A DNA stretch of 64,000 nt from assembly GCF_000151315.2 (NCBI RefSeq), contig NW_011887293.1, positions 186,001 through 250,000 on the forward strand, given 5' to 3'. Source of the stretch: Capsaspora owczarzaki ATCC 30864. Lineage: Eukaryota; Opisthokonta; Filasterea. Below are positions 33,360 to 45,611 of the stretch, piece after piece (the stretch's first letter is position 1; each line of letters opens with the position of its first letter). Both the position numbers and the translations under genes were made by a program. The notes beneath the pieces are model-generated. The model ran no database searches. It was given only the letters and a program-made list of their open reading frames with translations, and was not told where the DNA came from.

Positions 33360-33553
33360 GGTTTGAGAAGGTCGTCAAACCAAGCGCTCGTCGGCTGGAA
33401 TGATGAGAGGCACGACTACAGCATTTGGTACGTTGAATGGCTTCGAGTGTTGTTGAACAAAACCGGGGCGGCTGGAAAACCACGAGAAAAAAGCGAACAG
33501 AAAAAAAAAAAAAAAAAAAAGGTTGTTCGACTTACACGCGATGCAGCAAGCAT
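30905..33553 (-). CDS. SDHA: Succinate dehydrogenase flavoprotein subunit, mitochondrial
   Basis: Four coding exons, 33553-33536, 33064-31562, 31450-31339 and 31236-30905, give 654 aa (human SDHA 664). Exon 1 encodes only MLAASR; joined to [13 protein letters not shown] it makes a classic basic, Ala/Ser-rich mitochondrial presequence. FAD-binding [14 protein letters not shown] and [17 protein letters not shown] (His carries the covalent FAD) follow. The substrate site [20 protein letters not shown] and [15 protein letters not shown] are intact, and the C-terminus ends PPTLRVY. The enzyme oxidises succinate to fumarate in the TCA cycle as part of complex II. Intron 1 holds T runs of 44 and 29 nt and a GAA-rich stretch. 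A 581-aa frame on the opposite strand is a codon-bias shadow. Confidence 0.95.
33249..33292. repeat. Poly-T run (44 nt), with a second of 29 nt at 33331-33359
   Basis: The longest homopolymer in the window, inside SDHA intron 1. SDHA is on the minus strand, so the sense strand reads poly-A, opposite to most intronic tracts here. A GAA/AAG-rich stretch lies beside it at about 33196-33240. Confidence 0.95.
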
Positions 33554-33879
33554 TTTGCAATGGATTTCTAAGCAAAGGTTGAGGACTGGATTACAACGTG
33601 AAGGAGTGGAAATAATGAATACAAGGAATAACAAACAATAATATTGGAGCAAAAAGCAAATGCACAAAAGCAAGACTTTTGACAGTAGTTTGGATTTTAG
33701 GGGGGAAAAAAACAACGCAAACGACAGCAGAGCAACAACAAATGTGGTGGAATTTTAACAAACAAAGGAATCAAACAAAAACAAACATACAAGGCAGGGG
33801 CAGAGGGAGCGAGAACGAGGTGGGTAACACAAACCCAAACTTCCCGCCGGCACAAAAAAAGCAAACGCCAGCTTGTCTC
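33554..33879. other. Short gap between GpsA and SDHA genes
   Basis: 326 bp between the SDHA start and the GpsA stop, both minus strand. It must contain the GpsA 3' end and SDHA promoter. No ORF of note. Confidence 0.6.
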
Positions 33880-35459
33880 TCAATCCTCGGCACGAAGGGG
33901 CAGCGTCATAAGATGCTCAAGAGCCTGCATGGCGGCCAGCTTGCCGTCGAGCAGGTCGCCAATGGCTTTGAAAATGGGCAGATCGAGCTTCTCGCGCGCT
34001 GCGAGCCGCACAACCGCGCCAGCGGTCGGAACACCCTCTGCAACCTCGGCCATCGACGCGAGAATCGCCTGGAGCGTTTCTCCCTTGCCGAGTCGGTAGC
34101 CGACCGTGCGATTTCGGGACATGGCCGAGTGGCAGGTCAGCATCAGGTCGCCAAAACCCGAGAGCCCAGCGAGCGTCTCGGGCTTGCCTCCGAGCTGGAT
34201 GGCAAGCTTTTTCATCTCAGAGCAGCCGCGCGTCACAAGAATGGCAAGTGCGTTGTTTCCAAACCCCATGCCGTGGATGACGCCTGCGCCGATGGCCAGC
34301 GGGTTTTTGAGTGCGCCGCCAACCTCGACGCCAGTGACATCGTCGGTCGTGTAGACACGGAAGGTGGTCGAGGACATGAGGCACTGCACACGCTGGGCGA
34401 CCTCGGTTGCCACGGACGCGACAACGACTGCCGTGGGCAGATTTTGAATCACCTCTTTGGCAAAGGAAGGGCCGGACAGGTAGGCGAGTGGCTGGTTGGT
34501 GCGACCGAGCGCCTCGGGGATCAAGTCGCTCATGAGCTTGAGCGACTCGGTCGAGATGCCCTTGGATGTCGAGATGATTGGCACGTCCGCGGGAATAACC
34601 GTCTTGCGGTGCTCGAGGAAGTCAAAGGTCGTCTGCGCCGGGATGGCGTGGAAGATGAAACTGACGCCGGCCAGCGCTTCGTTAATGTCTGTAGTCGCAG
34701 TGACGTTGTGGGGCAGTGGCAGATCGCCAATGTACTTTGAGTTGGTGTGCTGGGTGTTGATTTCGTTGGCAACCTGAGCGTCTCGGACCAGAATGGCAAC
34801 GCGATGCCCATTTCGGGCGACTGCAACGGCCATCGCCGTCCCGAACGACCCGCCGCCAAACACGGCAACCTGATCAGAAAATCAAGAGTCAGAGAAATCA
34901 GAGGCGGGATGAGTTCACCACGGTTGCACAATCAACAAACCGCAATGGATCGGAAACCAAAGCGACAAAGCAGAGCGGGGTGACGCAGAATCAGATTTCA
35001 ATTTGGGGGAAGTGAGTTTCAGCCAAGGGGTTGTGCAAAGCGCGCCCGAGCGAGAGAGTAGAGTGGCGTGTGTAGGTCGAACGAGATGGGGAATGGCTGT
35101 GGCGGCGGGTTTCAGTGGGGAGTGCATGGAAGCAAAGTGGCTGCAAATTGAAGCGATTCTCCTTTTGAATGATAAAAAAAAACATTGGATTGAAAGGAGC
35201 AAGCGATACGGCCGAGTTCACTGTTCACACTCGATCTGGTACCCCTGCTTGCGCTACTCTTCAGTTCACCCTTCTTTGCTTGTTGTTTTCCCTTTCGACC
35301 TCGGCGACGCTATCCAGCAAAACCGAGCTCAAGCTTGCTGTTCCACGTGTGTCATGGAGCTCTTTTTTTCTTGTTTCCGGCTTTTGAGTTTTTTGGGGGG
35401 TTGTTTTCCTGGTTTTTTTGTACCTTCTGTGGTGGAAGCTGAACGATCGGCTTTGACAT
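33880..35459 (-). CDS. gpsA: Glycerol-3-phosphate dehydrogenase [NAD(P)+], bacterial GpsA type
   Basis: Two exons, 35459-35424 and 34869-33880, give 341 aa. The Rossmann motif VFGGGSFGTAMAVAVARNGH spans the splice region. Other family motifs are STSKGISTESL, LSGPSFAKEV, GALKNPLAIGAGV with the catalytic Lys, GMGFGNNALAILVTRG, LAGLSGFGDLMLTCHSAMSR, NRTVGYRLGKG and VAEGVPTAG. The enzyme interconverts dihydroxyacetone phosphate and sn-glycerol-3-phosphate for lipid synthesis. These motifs match the GpsA subfamily of bacteria and plastids rather than the animal/fungal GPD1 group. Two further in-frame ATGs upstream (35489, 35498) could add 10-13 residues; a stop precedes them. No clear targeting peptide is seen. 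Confidence 0.92.
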
Positions 35460-35498
35460 GATGCCAAGGGCTACAGAAAGAGGACTCATGTTGACCAT

Positions 35499-35935
35499 AT
35501 CTGCTTCCTTGAACAGCTATTGGAAAAAACTAAGATAAAAAAAAAACTAACAAAGAGAATAGAAAAAATGGATGCAGCAAATGTTGCGAGAAGAAGGGAG
35601 GTAGAGCAGCAAGCAAAAATAGAAGAGTAAAGGACAAAGAAATCCTAATGCAAAAGCACAGAGCCAATGTATTTTTCTGGTTTTTTGGTGTTTTTTTCAA
35701 AGACACATGTGCTGGTTTTTAGTGGCAAGCACACACACAGCCACAATTCAGCTGGGGTCACATCTCTCTCTCTCTCCCTCTTTTGCAAATGCTCAGCGCG
35801 GGAAAATGCTCCTAATTCAGAAGCGGACAGCTGCCAGTCTAAAACCGCAGCCGCCATCGTTCCATTCGCCCCAGTCTCGCTTTGGCCACCACTGATCTCC
35901 TCCTAAGATTGACGCTCGAGTAAACTACTTCATTC
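35499..35935. other. Divergent promoter region, GpsA / Hikeshi
   Basis: 437 bp between divergent starts. A CT-rich stretch (about 35761-35780) lies close to the Hikeshi side. No ORF of note. Confidence 0.6.
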
Positions 35936-37330
35936 ATGTTTGGCTGTCTTGCGTCTGGCCGGCTGGTAAGCAACGAGAAACGCCCTTTTGAATCCATCTG
36001 CTCCAAAACGCATGTGGCCCAAGCGCCACCCTCGACTCTTTCTGACCGCCGGGACTTTTGCCGGTTTTGTGTGTCTGTGTGTGTACTTGCATGTGGCCAC
36101 ACGAGGGGAAAACCCCCTTGTGCTGGGTATCGAGTGGCCACCGAAATCCACAACTTTATGAGATTTTTTGTGTGTTCAGTCACAGTGTGTGGAAAAGCAA
36201 GAGAGCGCCAACATCACAAAAACAATCCTCAAACACAATCCACAATGATTTCACAGCACTGCATGAAGAAATGAGTTGTATGGAGTCTTTGTAGGGGATG
36301 CTACTGAACCTCAATGGCTGAACGGAACGCTAACTGTGTGAAACGGGGCAAAACGCAGGTCCAGACAGAGCCAGTCGCAGTCGACCCCGCGCGAGTCGTC
36401 TTCACCATCGACGATGCTGACAAGATCAACCACTTGGTCGTCTTCCTGCTTGGGCACATCCCATTCGACGAAGGCTTTGGTGGAGCGGTGAGGGGACGCC
36501 CTGTCAGAAGGAAAATGGGGGTTTCCTACTGACTGGTGCTGCGTCGTCGAGCCATTGTATTGCATTGTGCACTCACTCAGCCACGGTCCTGCTTGTTGAA
36601 AAAAAAAACCTTGTGCTCCAATACGCCGCCGTGTGTCCAGGTCTACTTTGGATGGCCGTCCGCGGAGGGGCCCGTCTGGCAGTACCTTGGCTTCATTTCC
36701 AACTTGAAGCCCAGCGCCATCTTTCGCGTCTCCAAGACACGACCGACGCAGTCGGAAGCTGCTGCGCCGTTTGCCAGCATGTACCAGAACGCAGCGCCTA
36801 TGGGCGGCTTCCAGCAGAATTTTGGTGGCTCCATGATGGACTCCGAGCAAGCGCAGTACCCCGCGTACATGTACGATGCGTCGTCCATCCAAGCACAAGT
36901 CGGCATTTCCATAGAGCCCCTCGACGACATTGCCCAGCAAACCCCACTAGCGGACGAGGCATCACAGGCAGGCGGAATGATTGGATTTACGCAAGCGATG
37001 CTCGCCAACTTTTTCAACTATGCCATGTCGTTTTCTACTCCTACGCCCAAGTACAACGAAGTAAGATGTGTGGCTTTGCTCAAGGGTGGTCGGGAAGAAG
37101 CTGGGGAGGATTGGGGGTTGAGGGCTGGACGATGCTGCGATTGCAACAGCTCGATTTTCTGACCGGTTTTTGTTCTGCTCGCTTTTCTTCTTCTTCTTCT
37201 CCTCTTTCCCAATCTTCCTTGTGTCTACTTGACTCTACCACAGGAGTATGTACCAACAAGCGTTGTCAAGCAATGGTACGAATCCTTCGAACGGAAACTG
37301 GCGCTAAATCCAAATTTCTGGAAGCAGTAG
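35936..37330 (+). CDS. HIKESHI: Hikeshi (heat-shock nuclear import carrier for HSP70)
   Basis: Exons 35936-35965, 36359-36487, 36641-37060 and 37244-37330 give 221 aa; human Hikeshi is 197. Exon 1 encodes only MFGCLASGRL, the invariant family start. The core follows: INHLVVFLLGHIPFDEGFGG, VYFGWPSAEGPVWQYLGFIS, NLKPSAIFRVSK, GISIEPLDDIAQQTP and FTQAMLANFFNYAMSF, then the C-terminal VVKQWYESFERKLALNPNFW. An insert rich in Met, Gln and Tyr (about 35 residues near 36780-36890) explains the extra length. In animals the protein carries ATP-bound HSP70 into the nucleus during heat stress by binding FG nucleoporins. An ATG at 36314 would start a shorter frame, but the missing N-terminus argues against it. 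Confidence 0.95.
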
Positions 37331-37997
37331 TGAATAAACGATTGGGTTGTACTTTTTGTGTTTATCCTTCCGTTGTTTTCGAGCATGAGGTTGGTCGCAC
37401 TTGCTCGAATGTATATCACAAAGCCATTTCGTGTATGCGAGAGGCAAGGAATCGGGTGAAGCTCGTTGCACCTTGAAACCGAGTTTCTTCCATTCCAAAA
37501 AGAAAAAAAAATACGCCTTGCTGGCCTCGATGCCGAGGTGTCCTCTCGGTCTCCATGAACGCATAGCCCAGAATCAATACCATCAGCCCCCATTACCAAC
37601 ACACCCGTCCTGCTTGTCCTGTCGATTGGTGTTTTTTTGGGGGGGGGGTTTTTGGCGGGAAAAACAATTTCCAGTCCTATTCTTCCCATTTCACGATGCG
37701 ACTTGACCAGCCCCGTGCCAACGCCGGTCTCAAGCGGTACACCCCCCTCTCTTTCCCACTCCGCTATCCCAACTGCCATCCTCCCCCCCATTTCCTCCAT
37801 TCTCAGCTGGTCCAGATTCTGCGATGGCTGCAACAGAAGGAAACGAAAAAGCAAAATCGCAAGAAAATGGCGGGAAATCCAAAACAAACGCACATGAATT
37901 TTTTTTTTTTAATCCTTTTGCTGCTGTCAACAACCTGACTCAGCCACACAACACGCTCACATCTGATTCTCGCCTTCGCAACGTCGGTTTGAAACAG
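37331..37997. other. Gap before the ASH1-like gene, first exon not located
   Basis: Contains small ORFs starting at 37696 and 37824 and a good acceptor (TTTGAAACAG, ending 37997) that may open the first recognised exon of the next gene. I could not prove a coding join. Confidence 0.5.
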
Positions 37998-40900
37998 GAG
38001 GTTCTCGTTTGATGACGGCGCGAACGGGCACTACTCGGTCTCGAGCTGGTCTGCAACGGGCCCAGCCGCAGCAGCGGGACGAGCTGTCAAACTCGCTCGC
38101 TGGTTGGCAGACACCAAGAAGGACGACGACGACGAGGAGGAGGCGGACAACGGCGGCGATCCCGCGCTGCTCAAGAACAGGTTAGCCAGCACCAGCGCTG
38201 GGAGTGAATCCAGCCAGCGAGAGATGCGGACGGATGCTGCTGGGACGGGGACTGTGGCGGCGACTTCCACATGCTCGTCATCCGGCAGTGCATTGAGCAC
38301 AGTGCAGGCCAAGCGTCATCGTCATCAGAGTGCCAACGGCAATCGCCAGAATGACGACGACAACGATCCTACCGAGGATGAGGACGCCACCAGCGACGAG
38401 GAGACGGAAACGGCCGAGGACGACGAGGACTCTCCGGACGGCGACGATGCGGAAGAGGACAATGAGGCCGAACCGAGCTCAAGTACACAGCAGCGCCCGC
38501 AGAGAGTGCGACGCATGCCCGTCACGCTCGAGGGATCGCTCGTCATGCTGCATCCGGTCCAGCGACGCCGGCGTGCCAGTGCTCCCGTTGCGCCGCCAGC
38601 GGCTCAGCAATCGGCCAACATTCGCAGTCCTGCCGCGGCTCCAAGAGCTCCGGCCGCGCGGTTTGAAAGCCCAGGCGCAGCCTCGCGTAGTCGCACCAAC
38701 AGGTATGCCTCATCATCACCACAAAATGCCGAGCGGACTGCGCATATCGTCGGACGTCGGCAACCAGTTTACGCAAACCCGCAAGATGGCGCGAGCCCGC
38801 GTCGCTCCTCTCGCGTCGGCTTACCGCCGAAACGAATAGTTCTGGATCATTCCAACGTGAATGGCGTCTATCCTGAAGTCGATCAGGTAATTGGTCAACC
38901 CACACGCCGCATATCGGTTGCCGCGAACAGCAAAAGCAAACCAACCCTCGAGAACGGCAACGACGATTCTGCGGACGATTCAGAGAACGAAGCCACCTCC
39001 ATTCTCGATGCCGACGAGGAAGACGAAGAATCCGACGAGGGTAGCCACGTCGATGAGGACGAAACGGAGGGCGAGGAAGAGGATGAAGAGGATGAAGAGG
39101 AGGAGGACGATTCCGCGCCAGAGATGGACTACGCTGCGCTGCAAGCATTGAAAGAGCAGTATTACGTCACCAAAGGCTTGCACTGGGACGTGAGTCGAAG
39201 CGTTTCGACGCTCTTTCCTCTCACGGACTGTCAGTGTGTCCGAGGAAACCACCTGCTGGCCTTCGAGCTTGATTTTCAGTTGCCCAGCGAACTGCATCGC
39301 GTCTTCCGGCCATCGGAACCCGAGCCTCTCCAGCTCGACCAGTCCGATACACCCTCTCCCCGGACGATCTCGAAGCAGAAGAGTTCCGCTGCCAGCTATG
39401 CCTCATTTACAAGAATTCGTAAAAGTGCGTTTTTGTTCAACGGAGCAGCTGTTGAAATACGATTGCGTTGCTGTTCCATTGACTCACTGCTTATCGGTTC
39501 CAACCCCCCCCCCACACACACACTCTCTCTCTCAGATGCTTATATCGACGTCAAGAGACCGAAATTGATTGCCGACAATGAGTGCAACTGCAAAGCCAGC
39601 GCCCCATGCACAGAAAGCTGCCTCAACCGCCTCATGTTTGTCGAGTGTGTTCGTGGCTCTTGTCGCATGGAGGATCGCTGCCAAAACCGCAATTTCCAGC
39701 GGCACAACTGGACCAAGAATTTGAAAGTATTCCAGGTAAATGCGCAGCTCTACATTTCTGCTTTGCTCGTCCCCCCCCCTTTCTTTTTCTTTTTTGTTTG
39801 CACTGTTGATGAGCCAACATCGTTTTTGTGCGATTTGCTCCTTGCATCAGACACCCAACGCCGGTTATGGATTGCGTTGCACCGACCCCATTGCTCCCGG
39901 CCAATTCGTGATGGAATACGTGGGCGAGGTCGTCAGCGATGCCGAGCGTGAGCGACGAATGTGGGGTCCGTACGCTGGCAATCCCAACCACTACTTTCTC
40001 GAGCTCGAAAAGGGAGTGCTCATTGACGCGTGCTCAAAAGGTTGCGATGCGCGCTTCATCAACCATAGCTGCGACCCGAACTGCCATGTGGAAAAATGGA
40101 ATGTCAATGGCGAGTTTCGTGTCGGAATATTCGCTTCGCGAGCCATCGCGCCCAACGAAGAGTTGTCGTACGACTACCGGTTTGAAACCTTGGGTGAGAT
40201 TCAACAGCAATGCTGGTGCGGCGCTGCCAACTGTCGAAAAGTCATTGGCAAGGCGACTCCCAGCGAAAAGCGTGCAGCGCGAAAGGCCAAGCCCAGGGTA
40301 AGCTATTCTGCACAAGTCCATTGACTGGCATTTTGGAGCACAGAGATTTCGCAACATGGCAGAATTTGACTCAACTTGTGGTTTTGTCTTGCGATGGTTT
40401 TTTTTTGTTTTGTTTTTATTTTTCGTTTCCTTTGCGCCTTAGATTGCGATTGACTTTTACAACCCAAGTCGCACCGCTCCTCCGTCCGCGCAAGTCCTTC
40501 AGGCTCCGGAGCTGGAGCAACTACAACGGACCAAACTCGTCTTGATGTATCCTCTTCGGCGCGTGCTGTCGCAAGAAGAAGCCAGCGGCCAGTCTGCAGC
40601 ACGCAAGGCGGCCGAAGAACTCTTGCTGCCGGTCAATCTCTCTTACAACGCGGTGGTGGCTGGTCACGAAATGCAGCAGCAGCGGGATTTGCGCTTGGAC
40701 AACCTTTTGCTCAAACGGTGCCCCAATATTGCGGCGGGTGCTTGCGCCTATCCCTTGCCAACCTCTGCCCTTGCTCGTTTTGTCGTGAGCGGGACAGTCC
40801 TCGATCGTCACCAAGCACAGCTGCTGTGTCGGATCGCGACGGACTTGACCGCCATGGATGGACTCATCCAGCGACTGCAGACGCTGGCCTCGCCCGAGGA

Positions 40901-43142
40901 CAATGGCGTGCTGTTCCAAGCTCGTTCAGCGATGTTGGCCCCGAGCGAGTACTTGGGCCGACCCGCAGTGCAGCGACGGCGACCATTCCTGACGCTGGGC
41001 GGCGCTCTCAAGTGCTGGAAAAAGTTTGTCATTGACGGTGTGTTTGAAACGTACGACGAGCTGGAGAGCTCCATCCGCGGCGTCCTGCAGCGCAGTATCG
41101 CCTTTCTCGAACAAGCCCACGAGTCTGGCATGCACGGCACCATGGACGCGAGTGGCAGCGATGACGAAGCGTCCAAGCTCTCTCCGTTTGCCAGTGCCCA
41201 ACTTGTACGCAGTGCCAGCGACCTGATTGAGGAAGAGCTTGCTGAAATTCGCCAAGAGTTTGGCCGCAGTTTTGTCGAGCAGTTTGTGCCCGTCCCATCG
41301 ACCGCTCCATCCATCGCTTTGCCTCCGGCTCGCAAGCCAGTTATCATTACGCCTCCAAAGCCCTCGATTGCGCTTGCGTCTCCGTACGAAGTGCGCTCGC
41401 CTCGCACCCCCTCGGCCGGTTTTGCCGCGAACGGTACGGGTCGCTCCAGCTCGTCTGCTTCGGTGCCCCGACCGGCGCATCAGGACATGACACCGCCGCA
41501 TAGCCAGGATACGCGGACGGCCAAGTCCCCGCAACCGTTGGTCACATCGGGACAAGACAATCTCGCACAAGAAGATGAAAGCAGCGGCAGCGAAGTTGAA
41601 GACGAGTTGGATTTGGAGGACTCGGACGCGCAGCAAGTGACCGCAATGGATGATACCCCAGACCTTCAGGTCAACCCGTTCGACGAGGACGTCAACCGCT
41701 GCATCTGCGGGGTCACATTTGATGATGGAATCATGCTCGAGTGCGAAAAGTGTCATTTCTGGCAGCACGAAGAGTGCATGAATCCGCTCAAGCCAGATGG
41801 GACACGTCGGCGCATCCGGCGTGATGAGGAACACCTGTGCCATTTGTGCAATCCTCGAGAGGAACTCACTGCTGTAAGAAGGCGTGTTCCGTTGGGATTA
41901 TGGGTTTTTGTTGAACTTGTTCTGACGGTTTCTTTTTTCTTTTCTGTTTTTTTTTTGGCTCTTGTGTAGGAGGTTGCACTGGCCTATGATCCAAAGCTTC
42001 GCCGAACGTACTTTCGTTCGATGGAGTGTTCTACCGGCCGTTTGCTGCGAATGGGTACGTTCTCGAGAAGAGGATTACTGACGATCGAAAGCGATCGGTG
42101 TTTTCACTCATTGTATCACGTGCTGTGCTGTTCCTCTGACAATCATTTGCTGAATATGCATACAGGCGACGCTGCATACGTCACTGAGTATCCCAAACCC
42201 ACAAATCGTCCTGAAGGCAATCGAAACGATGCGACCCACCAGAAACGCCCTGCAAGCAAGCCAGTGCTGACCATCTGTCGCATCACTGAAATGTTTGTCG
42301 ATGCAAAGTAAGCATTGCTCTTGCTGGTTTCAACCGCTTTGCCATTTGCCATTCTCGAGCTAACACGAGACGCGATTTTTTTTGCTTGTTTTGTCTTTGG
42401 CTCGTTTTCGCTGCTGTTGCTCCTCGTGCCTGGCGTCGCAGAATGCGTCGATTTGCTCGCGGAATGGCGTATGTGCGACCCGAGTCCGTTGATGCAGACT
42501 CACCACAAACCGTGCACAAACAAGAGCTGTACTTGACAACCCGCACCCTCTTGTTCCGCATTGGACGTGTCCGGCAGCGCCGTGTTGTAGTGATGGATCC
42601 CGTTTCCTACATGCTAGGACGCTGCAGAAACATGCTCGGTCGCAAGGGGTTGCTGGCTATGGAGGAAGACACCTTTGTATGCGAGTTCTTTGTCGATTCG
42701 CGGAGCACGCGCGACCGGATTCTCCCACTGGCATCGTTCGATTACCCGCTGTCGACCAACCCGCTGCATTTCCGGGCCTTCCCGGAGCCCGTGCCTCTTG
42801 TGAGGGATACAAATCCCAGCTCCCTTTTGCTGTTGATCAGCGCACGCAAGCCGCTCAAGACGGGTGGCCGGCACATTGACACTGTGGTAAGATTTGAGGC
42901 AACAGCCGCATTTGATTTGAGGATGGAGGAGTCGGATGAAGGAACCGCTGGTTGGAGGAGTTGGCAAATGGAAGTGTAAGCCGCGCTCGTTCCTCATGTT
43001 TGGCTGGATGCTCCAAATTCTCTAGTACAAACCATGCCAAGGAAAGTCGTTATCCTCGATTCTCGACCAGCTCATGATTGAGACGACTGGGCAGGTTGCG
43101 CCTCCACTGGACTTGCACAAGCCCTTCAAGCATATGCCTTGA
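37998..43142 (+). CDS. ASH1: ASH1-like histone H3 methyltransferase (AWS-SET-PHD-BAH); N-terminus unresolved
   Basis: Exons: about 37998-39189, 39280-39418, 39536-39735, 39851-40297, 40443-41873, 41970-42054, 42166-42307, 42442-42886 and 43026-43142, about 1,400 aa. The N-terminal 400 residues are very acidic (D/E runs) and disordered. An AWS cysteine cluster (ECNCKASAPCTESCLNRLMF) leads into the SET domain: AGYGLRCTDPIAPGQFVMEY, the AdoMet/catalytic ARFINHSCDPNC and LSYDYRF. The post-SET CWCGAANCRKVIG follows. A PHD finger (CICGVTFDDGIMLECEKCHF and following Cys/His) and a BAH domain (CRITEMFVDAK, FARGMAYVRPESV) follow in ASH1L order. Animal ASH1 methylates H3K36 and opposes Polycomb silencing. 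I see no bromodomain between post-SET and PHD. The first exon with the ATG is not identified. Confidence 0.9.
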
Positions 43143-43260
43143 TTCTCTGATTTGTTTTTTGTTCTTAACGGTTTTTTTTCTTATTAGTTTTGTTTAATTC
43201 ACTTCATTTCACGCACTGCTTCAAATATCAGCTCATTTCATTTGCTTCTGAGTTTTGTTG

Positions 43261-45611
43261 ATGGGACACGATCGCAGTGAAGTCGCTTCGAAATGGCGGC
43301 GATGGCAGCGCCGAATCCAGAATCGAATCACCACGCGGCTCGTGCTTGTGTGTGGCGCTGTGATTGGTGTCGTACTCTGCCTACTATTGCTTGCACAACC
43401 GCTGCGACCGGCTGGATGGCAGACGGCGAACAGCAAGGCGGTAAGCGAGATTCGGGCTGCGTTCCGCCCTTCAACCAGAGTTCATAGCGCTCGTCCAGTG
43501 ACGAGCGTTGAATGAAGAATATTGGACCATGCAATCGCGCAGGAGAGGGGGAAGGGCAAGGGGGCCGGCTGGGCTGAACGAGGGATTTGAGACGCAACAA
43601 TGCAGAGATTAGTTTGACAGGTCTCGTTGTCATTCTGCTCCCACCATCGAGAGAAAGCCAGCCACTTGCTTTTTGGTTGTTATTCACGCACACAACAACA
43701 TTGACACATCACTGTTACGCAGAGAACACGCGCGATGCGAGACACAATCCCCATCCCCCTCGTTTACTTTTGACCTGAAAACCACGCTTGCTTTGCTGAC
43801 CTGCCTTCCTCCCATGCTATGCTGAAACGTTCTAGGCCATGCTCGACTTGTTTGAATGCTTCCCAAGAAATGGACTCTTGTTGGTCGATCCGGGTGTTCT
43901 GGCGCGCATCCGAGCGCAGGAAGGCAAGCCGAGTTTGACGCTGCCCGCCAACTTGAACGACGGCGACACTCTGGAGCTCGCCATGCCGGCGGAGCTGTGG
44001 AAGAGCAAAGACAACGAGTATGCGTTCAGCCAGCTGGAATTTCTGGACGAGCAGCACTCCAGCAGCAACCAGACTGCCGAGTTGGACCAGGATGCGTACC
44101 GCCAGTGGCTCCAATCACGGTGGCCGGTAGCGGCGCACGCGGCAGCGTCCGAGTCCTTCCTCGCCAAGATTGTCAAGTGCGGGAGGTTTAGCGTTCGAGC
44201 GTTTTTGGTCGAGTCGGACGAGTTGGCGACCGGGGCGCGAAGCGTGCATGCGGTGCAGGCAATCGATGAAAGCTTGAAGAGCAATCCAGGCGCCAATCCG
44301 GGTGGGTTTCTCCAGGATTGGGTGGGGGAAATTGCTGGGCGGCAGGCCAAGCAAAACTTGTTTGATGACGAGGGAGCAGCAGGACCCGGCTTCGTGGAAG
44401 ACGAGAAGCCCGGAGTGCACGTCCTGCCAAAGTTCCGCCGTTCAGTGCTGGCAGTGTTGCTCGATCACACCACATCACATGCGGCGGCGCCGCACAATGG
44501 GGACAAGATAGCGGTCGGCTTGTCTTCCGACGCAAACCACGTTCGTGTGATTGTGTACCTGATCCACCGACGCGGAACCGACCATGCGCTGTTTGCGCGA
44601 CTCATGGTGCCAGTGAACTCGGCTGCCGAAAACCAACTCATCTCCCGCGCAAGGCACGACTTTGGCCTGCGCTACTTTGTGCAGCAGGCCGAGCAAGCCA
44701 AGCTCCGCGGCATTCCTGTTGCTGCGGACGATGCTTTTCGGATGGGCAATCGCCCCAAAATCAACCCGCTCTTCATCGATGGCCATGCCTATCTTGGGTA
44801 TCAGCAGATTTCTTTGGATACGACCGACCTGGCCGTCGTATCGCGCCACGTGGACGGTGTGCGCATCACGCACCCTTTGCACATTTCAAAGTTTCTCGAT
44901 CAGCTGCAACATTCGCGTTTTGTCGAGTGTGACCAGGCGCGTGCGCGCCGATTCATGCTCGACTACGGCGCAGCCATCGAAAAGTTTGAAGATACAGCCA
45001 TGGAAACTGGTCGCGGTATGGATCGGGACGAGTTTCGAGAGCGGTCTCGCGAAATGATCGACATGGTGACGGCTGCGCTCTCGCCTCTGGGCGTTACGTG
45101 GTGGCTCAACTCTGGTACACTGCTGGGGTGGTACCGGCAGTGCGATGTTCTTGCCTACGGCTTGGACTTTGACATTGGGGTGCCCATCGAACATTTCAGT
45201 GAGGGCATGGTTGACGCCCTTGTCAGCCACGGCTTTCAGCTCAAGCATCGGCTGGGCTTGCCATCGTGGGGCCTCGAAATCTCTTTCGTCTATGGCAAGA
45301 TTAAGCTCGATGTATTCTTCTACTATCGAGAGGGCGACAAAATGTGGAATGGCGGCACCCAAGTCCGCAACGGCCAGAAGCTAAAGTACACCTTCCCCAT
45401 CATCCATCCCTGCTGGACGGAATACCTCGACCGCCGCGTGCGTGTTCCTTGCAACACCCTGGCCCACGTCACGTCCAACTACGGGCCCAACTGGGATAAA
45501 CCAAAGAACGTCTGGAAATGGCGCGTCGACCCTCCGAACGTGATTGACGCCGGCACCTGGACGGCCGACGAAATGAAGGAAGCTGTGCAGATCTTTATTG
45601 GAGGAGCATGA
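43261..45611 (+). CDS. Fukutin/LicD-family phosphotransferase-like type II membrane protein
   Basis: Exon 1 (43261-43440) encodes a short basic tail and a membrane anchor (LVLVCGAVIGVVLCLLLLA), giving a type II Golgi/ER topology. Exon 2 (43836-45611) carries the rest, 651 aa in all (human fukutin 461). The C-terminal third has the LicD/fukutin nucleotidyltransferase core: WWLNSGTLLGWYRQCDVLAY followed by LDFDIGVPI with paired aspartates, then GKIKLDVFFYYREGDKMWNG and a region of conserved aromatic residues and His near IIHPCWTEYLDRRV. Animal fukutin and FKRP add ribitol-5-phosphate to alpha-dystroglycan glycans; LicD enzymes transfer phosphocholine. The precise substrate here is unknown. The N-terminal ~400 residues are a region I do not recognise beyond weak similarity to fukutin. 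Confidence 0.85.

Noticed and set aside
36314-36532. ATG at 36314 as Hikeshi start
   Set aside because: Family alignment requires the MFGCL start encoded at 35936, and splicing at 36359 joins in phase.
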